A stretch of 17,801 bases of DNA from CAYNLG01 sp964397995 (GTDB lineage Bacteria > Planctomycetota > Phycisphaerae > FEN-1346): assembly GCA_964397995.1 (NCBI GenBank), contig CAYNLG010000074.1, positions 1 to 17,801 on the forward strand, in the 5' to 3' direction. Of the stretch, positions 14,321 to 17,801 are shown piece after piece. Under the pieces are notes generated by a model. That model made no database searches. It was given only the letters and a program-made list of their open reading frames with translations, and had not been told where the DNA came from. Position numbers and translations under genes: made by a program. The first letter of the stretch is position 1. Every line of letters starts with the position of its first letter.

Positions 14321-14437
14321 CATGCGGCTCGCCACGACGGGCCGGTGCTGGCGTACGCGAGGCGCGCCGTGGACGTCACCCACAGCACGCGCCGGCACCG
14401 TATCCGGACCAAGGACCTGCCCTCGGGTGGGTCCTGA
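14321..14437 (+). pseudogene. Possible C-terminal gene remnant
   Basis: Between a TAG (14318-14320) and a TGA (14435-14437) one frame reads DGPVLAYARRAVDVTHSTRR followed by HRIRTKDLPSGGS, which looks like the end of a real protein rather than GC-rich noise. There is no start codon with a ribosome binding site. Family not recognised. The rest of the 375-bp gap 14252-14626 contains only hairpins and the leader of the porin gene. Confidence 0.25.
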
Positions 14438-14456
14438 CGGCCGGGCCCTTCGGCCG
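14412..14456 (+). terminator. Two consecutive hairpins downstream of the second propeller gene
   Basis: 14412-14435 folds as an 11-bp stem (AGGACC / GGTCCT outer, CCC / GGG inner, two G-U pairs) with a very small loop. 14438-14456 follows with CGGCCG / CGGCCG around a 7-nt loop. No U-tract is present. Together they lie about 160 nt after the propeller stop codon and could end its transcript before the porin gene. Confidence 0.35.
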
Positions 14457-14487
14457 CGACACAGAAGGCCCCTGCCCCATCGCGCTC

Positions 14488-14502
14488 TTAGCGCAACGCT
14501 AA
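14488..14502. promoter_or_regulatory. Small palindrome upstream of the porin gene
   Basis: TTAGCGCAACGCTAA is a perfect 6-bp inverted repeat around CAA, 125 nt upstream of the porin start codon. It could be a regulator half-site pair or a small hairpin. A partial -10-like box (TATCCT, 14528-14533) follows, without a clear -35. Confidence 0.25.
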
Positions 14503-14626
14503 CACGTTCCTTGCGCGCCCCTGACAGTATCCTAGTCGGATGCTTGCCGGATTCTCACGTTCTCGGGGGGTTCGCGGCATGCGGCAGCGGGCCGTTCGGC
14601 GAGAACGTTGGCAAAGGGGAGAGACC

Positions 14627-15946
14627 ATGACGCGTGCCTGCCTGCTTGCTGCGACGTACCTTGGGGTGCTGGCCGGGATGGGAATACCGGAGGCGCGGGC
14701 CGACGAGGCCCCGCCGACCGTCGAGGAACTCGTGGAGACCGTCAAGCAACTCCGGGACCATGTCCGCGAGCAGGACCACCGCATTGCCTCGCTCGAGGCG
14801 GCCCAGTCCGTGGACGCCCGCCGCAAGCGGTATCGTGAGGAACTGGAGCAGGTCGTCGAGGAGATCCTCGCCGACAAGGACGTGGGCGCCGAGGTGCCCG
14901 GATGGCTCGAGAACCTGACCTTCCACGCCGACCTGCGGCTCCGCTACGAGTACCGACGCCGCACCCGCGAGAACCCCGGTGAGGGCGACGACGGGCGTGG
15001 CCGGTATCGGCTCCGCTTCGGTTTCAGGAAGGCCTGGCCCAAGGAGGACCTCGTCGTCGGCTTCCGCGTGGCCACCGGCTCCAACGACGACCCCACCTCC
15101 ACGAACCAGACCTTCGAGGACATGTTCGAGGAACACGAGATCGGCATTGACCGCGCCTGGGCCAAGTGGACCCCCCGGGCCGTGCCGGGCCTCACCCTTG
15201 TCGGCGGCAAGATGGCCCAGCCCTGGCAGACGCACGCCAACGTCTGGGACAGCGACGTCAACCCCTCCGGCGTCTGGCTCCGCTACGACGTGCCGGGCCT
15301 CGGCGACCTCAAGCCCCACGTCGGGGCGGGGGCCTTCCAGTTGACCTACGACGCCGGCGATATCCCCGAGACGACCCTCGCCGCCTACGCCGTCGGCTGG
15401 AACCTGCCCCTCTGCGAGAACGTTACCTGGGACGCCGATGTCAACTTCTTCGTCTTCAGCCACATCGACGACGTGGCCTTGCCGCGCGTGGCCGCCTTCA
15501 CGGCCAGCCCACGCGGCAACACGGTGATCGGCGGGCGCCTGGCGGCTGAGGAATTCGAGATCTTCCAGCTGCACAACGCCGTCGGGTTCCGTGTCGGGCC
15601 TCTGCCGCTGGCGTGGTTCTTCGACTGGGCCCGGAACCTGGACAGCCAGGCCCCCGGCGGGCAGGACGACGCCTACGCCACCGGCCTTAAGCTCGGCAAG
15701 AACAAGGCCAAGGGCGACTGGTCGGTCCTCTACGAGTACCGCATCGTCGAGCCCGACGCCGTCCTCGGCTTCTTCAGCGACAGCGATTTCGGGTACGCGA
15801 ACCTGCGGGGCAACGTGGTGGCGGCCACAGTCAACCTGACGGATGCCTGTACCGGCCGCGTGTCGCTGTTCCTGACCGAACCGATTGTCGCTCCCGACAG
15901 CGAGACCCGGACAACCGTCCAAGCCGACCTGCTCTGGAAGTTCTGA
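14627..15946 (+). CDS. Putative outer-membrane porin
   Basis: 439 residues from ATG 14627, chosen over the in-frame ATG 14540 because AGGGGAGA lies about 6 nt upstream and a signal peptide follows at once (MTRACLLAATYLGVLAGMGIPEARA, cut near residue 25-26). Residues ~30-85 are a heptad-like coiled coil (TVEELVETVKQLRDHVREQD, RYREELEQVVEEI). From ~95 onward the sequence alternates polar and apolar residues in beta strands (FHADLRLRYEYRRR, GRYRLRFGFRKAW, LVVGFRVATGS) and ends in QADLLWKF, the C-terminal Phe typical of outer-membrane barrels. This matches the 'putative porin' families with an N-terminal coiled coil that may tether the barrel to the cell wall. A nutrient-uptake role alongside the lyase is inferred from context only. 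Confidence 0.8.
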   Translation: MTRACLLAATYLGVLAGMGIPEARADEAPPTVEELVETVKQLRDHVREQDHRIASLEAAQSVDARRKRYREELEQVVEEILADKDVGAEVPGWLENLTFHADLRLRYEYRRRTRENPGEGDDGRGRYRLRFGFRKAWPKEDLVVGFRVATGSNDDPTSTNQTFEDMFEEHEIGIDRAWAKWTPRAVPGLTLVGGKMAQPWQTHANVWDSDVNPSGVWLRYDVPGLGDLKPHVGAGAFQLTYDAGDIPETTLAAYAVGWNLPLCENVTWDADVNFFVFSHIDDVALPRVAAFTASPRGNTVIGGRLAAEEFEIFQLHNAVGFRVGPLPLAWFFDWARNLDSQAPGGQDDAYATGLKLGKNKAKGDWSVLYEYRIVEPDAVLGFFSDSDFGYANLRGNVVAATVNLTDACTGRVSLFLTEPIVAPDSETRTTVQADLLWKF

Positions 15947-15955
15947 GCGGCGGGT

Positions 15956-15970
15956 CGGCCGCGAAGGCCG
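15956..15970 (+). terminator. Weak hairpin after the porin gene
   Basis: CGGCC-GCGAA-GGCCG is a 5-bp stem with a GCGAA loop, 9 nt after the porin stop and followed by CTTGTGCTCT. It is short and lacks a proper U-run, so its role as terminator is uncertain. Confidence 0.25.
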
Positions 15971-16052
15971 CTTGTGCTCTCCCCAAGTGACAGCGTACAC
16001 CCCGCGAGCCGCGTGCGGTAGCAGGGGCTGACCACTCAGGGAGGCGGGGGAC

Positions 16053-16652
16053 ATGGAGCAGCCGGGTAGGTTTCACGGCCGGGCGACCCTGGTCACGAGT
16101 GGGGCGTCTGGCTTGGGACGCGGGGTGGCGCTGCGCCTGGCCCGCGAGGGCGCGTCGGTAAGCGTGGTCGACCTGGACGGCGATGGCGGCCGACGCATCA
16201 TCGAGCAAATCCGGGAGGCCGGGGGGCGCGCAAAGTTCATCCGGGGGGACGTCACCCATCCCGAGGTCAACCGCGCCATGGTTGCCGAGACGCTTCAGGC
16301 CTTCGGACGGCTCGACGGGCTGGTCCCGAGCGCCGGTGTCGGCGCCGGCTTCGGGGCGGCGAAGGGCGCCGTGGTCAACCTGACACGCAGTATGGCCGTT
16401 GCCCATGCACGCGACGGGGTCCGGGTGAATGGCATCTCCCCGGGGTGGGTCGAGGCGCCGATCAATGCCGACTACCTTGCGGACCCGGAAAGACGCCGGC
16501 GCGTCGAAGCGGCGCACCCCATGGGCCGCATGGGGACCCCGGAGGAGATAGCGGCCGCTGTCGCCTTCCTCGCCTCCGACGAGGCTTCGTGGATCACCGG
16601 GACCATTCTGCCGGTTGACGGCGGGTACTTTGCGGCGGGGCCGGGTTCCTAG
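16053..16652 (+). pseudogene. SDR-family oxidoreductase with internal deletion of the catalytic centre
   Basis: 199 residues; GGAGG lies about 8 nt before ATG 16053. The N-terminal Rossmann half is clear (ATLVTSGASGLGRGVALRLA, VSVVDLDGDGG, RGDVTHPEV), as is the C-terminal half (AAKGAVVNLTRSMA, DGVRVNGISPGWVEAP, GRMGTPEEIAAAVAFLASDE, ITGTILPVDGGY). Family members are usually ~250 residues. Here LVPSAGVGAG is followed directly by FGAAKGAV: about 50-60 residues are missing in frame, including the catalytic Ser strand, and the YxxxK Tyr position is Phe (F-G-A-A-K). The TGxxxGxG motif is also changed (TSGASGLG), and NNAG/NSAG is PSAG. The reading frame is intact but dehydrogenase activity is very unlikely. 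It follows the porin gene by 106 nt on the same strand. Confidence 0.8.
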
Positions 16653-16895
16653 GTTCTGTCTGACGAGTCGAGCGTCGGCCCGGGGGTGCCGAATACGGCC
16701 GCCCGGAGCCCAACCCGGTTTGCCGGATGGCCCCGAGCCCCTCCGAACTGCAACGCGAAAGGCCGGATCGAGTTGCCGGTATCTTGTCCGCCGGCCGACC
16801 ACCAGGGTCGGCATGCGGGAGGCGGTTGGGTGTCCAGCAGTGGAGCCTGGGCGTGCCGAGACCGGCCCTGTTTCTGACACCGGTGGTCACTCTCC
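16653..16895 (+). other. Intergenic region with no recognised feature
   Basis: The 243 bp between the broken SDR gene and the third propeller gene contain only short, Arg/Pro-rich open frames on both strands. No promoter, hairpin or gene remnant could be identified. Confidence 0.4.
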
Positions 16896-17789
16896 GTGCT
16901 GGTGGCCGCCATGGCTCTGGGCGACGGCCACGAGTCGCTCCCTCTCGGCCACAAGGGTTTCCAACCAACGCCGGATCGCCCGGTGAGGTGGCGGGGGGAC
17001 GGAACGGGTTGCTTCCCCGGGGCTACCCCTGTCAGCGAATGGGACTGCACCACAGGCAAGAACGTTCTGGGGAAGTCGGACACCTCCTACTGGGGCACGG
17101 CCGGTCCGATCGTCGCCAAGGGGCGTGTGATCGTTGCCTGCGAACCGGGCGTGCTTCTGTGCTATGATGCCGACACCGGCGAACTGCTCTGGCACAACAG
17201 CCACGACCAGTTGGACGTGGCCCTCCGGCCCCGGGAGGCCGAGCGCGTCCGCAGCGCCTGGGCGAGGATCGTTGAGGGCAACCCCAAGGAGGAAGACCGG
17301 AAAAGGATGGCCCCGTTCTATCGGCTGGGCCTTCACGGCAGCAGGAACCGCGCCCAGGGCCACACGTTCCCCACCCCCGTGTGCGACGGTAGTTGGGTCT
17401 ATACGGCCTGCGCGAATAACACGGTGGCCTGCTACGACCTGGAAAGCGCCAAGCTCAAGTGGATGCGCTTCTGGGGCGAGATCGTCCCGTCGGGCAATGC
17501 CCTCCGGGAGCACGTCGGACACGCCCAAGCGAGCTCATGGAACCAACGGTGGGCCCCGAGCCCCCTGCTGGTCGGCGGCGTGCTCGTGGCCTACCAAGGC
17601 GCGGTGATGCACGCGGTGGACGCCGAAATGGGCAGATTGCTGTGGACGTTCTGTCTGGCCGAGCACGTCGACGAGGTCTACGGCAAGCATGACGAGTTGG
17701 TCCGCCGTGACGGTCCCCAGGGGCACTGGGGCGCCGCCACGCCAGTTCAACTTGTCCCCATGCGCTGGACAGCATCCCGCCTGAGATAA
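16896..17789 (+). CDS. PQQ-like beta-propeller protein, probably truncated or frameshifted
   Basis: 297 residues from GTG 16896, with GGTGG about 9 nt upstream; the start is uncertain, and ATG 16911 is an alternative. The N-terminus has only a weak hydrophobic stretch (LVAAMALG), so a normal signal peptide may be lost. Propeller features are clear: RWRGDGTGCFPGATPVSEWD, GPIVAKGRVIVAC, LLCYDADTGELLWHN, TVACYDLESAKLKW and MHAVDAEMGRLLWTF. The sequence stops in mid-propeller after GHWGAATPVQLVPMRWTASR. One extra C in the CCCC at 17756-17759 would continue it as VPHALDSIPPEIRWNR to the window edge, so either a frameshift or a true truncation ends it here. Paralogue of the other two propeller genes in the window, but with a different blade pattern. 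Confidence 0.65.
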   Translation: MLVAAMALGDGHESLPLGHKGFQPTPDRPVRWRGDGTGCFPGATPVSEWDCTTGKNVLGKSDTSYWGTAGPIVAKGRVIVACEPGVLLCYDADTGELLWHNSHDQLDVALRPREAERVRSAWARIVEGNPKEEDRKRMAPFYRLGLHGSRNRAQGHTFPTPVCDGSWVYTACANNTVACYDLESAKLKWMRFWGEIVPSGNALREHVGHAQASSWNQRWAPSPLLVGGVLVAYQGAVMHAVDAEMGRLLWTFCLAEHVDEVYGKHDELVRRDGPQGHWGAATPVQLVPMRWTASRLR

Positions 17790-17801
17790 GGTGGAATCGT
17801 C

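Noticed and set aside
12323..14398. Minus-strand open frame of 691 codons opposite the second propeller gene
   Set aside because: Antisense shadow; the plus-strand frame has an export signal and clear propeller blades.
14555..16054. Minus-strand open frame of 499 codons opposite the porin gene
   Set aside because: Antisense shadow of the porin gene; no domain or ribosome binding site.

Overview
The window is a very GC-rich chromosomal stretch. Its gene content is secreted beta-propeller (PQQ-like/BamB-like) proteins, a heparinase II/III-like polysaccharide lyase, an exported TPR protein, a putative porin, a DUF1566 remnant and an IS30-type end. That mix fits a Planctomycetota bacterium or a related diderm that degrades polysaccharides. 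The assignment rests on gene content and style only; no rRNA or marker gene is present.

Layout. Positions 2-280 hold the 3' end of an unidentified gene, followed by a small orphan piece of a propeller C-terminus (356-418). 430-2652 (-) encodes a secreted PQQ-like propeller protein. 2653-3451 carries a decayed lipoprotein gene (2844-3205), a possible 42-aa Cys-rich ORF, an extended -10 box and an 18-bp palindrome. 3452-5793 (+) is visibly less GC-rich and encodes two adjacent membrane-associated TRAFAC GTPases and a small HNH-like protein, in operon-like order; this is the most system-like part of the window. 5830-6018 is another C-terminal remnant of host style. 6046-8256 (-) encodes an exported protein of 16 TPR units. 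8610-11786 (+) encodes a large heparinase-like lyase, followed by a strong hairpin. 11843-12339 is a scar: a DUF1566 fragment cut at both ends, joined to one end of an IS30-family element with about 20 transposase codons. 12359-14251 (+) is a second propeller protein whose best start is a TTG just outside the IS30 end. 14627-15946 (+) is a putative outer-membrane porin. 16053-16652 (+) is an SDR gene that has lost its catalytic centre by internal deletion. 16896-17789 (+) is a third propeller protein that ends early.

Functional picture. The host-type genes point to an envelope programme: a polysaccharide lyase, a porin and exported repeat proteins. At least three of them (first propeller protein, second propeller protein, lyase) appear to carry a similar beta-rich 'ligand' module next to their main domain. 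The GTPase/HNH island looks acquired and is flanked on both sides by gene wreckage. Two GTPases with the same NQxD variant, one with a DUF697-like membrane hairpin and one with an N-terminal membrane anchor, next to a nuclease-like protein, resemble the architecture of membrane-GTPase conflict systems. That role is inference; nothing in the sequence proves it.

The window also has many scars: at least five gene fragments, one internal deletion and two possible C-run frameshifts. It is either a decaying, rearranging region or, for the two C-run shifts, partly a result of sequencing error.
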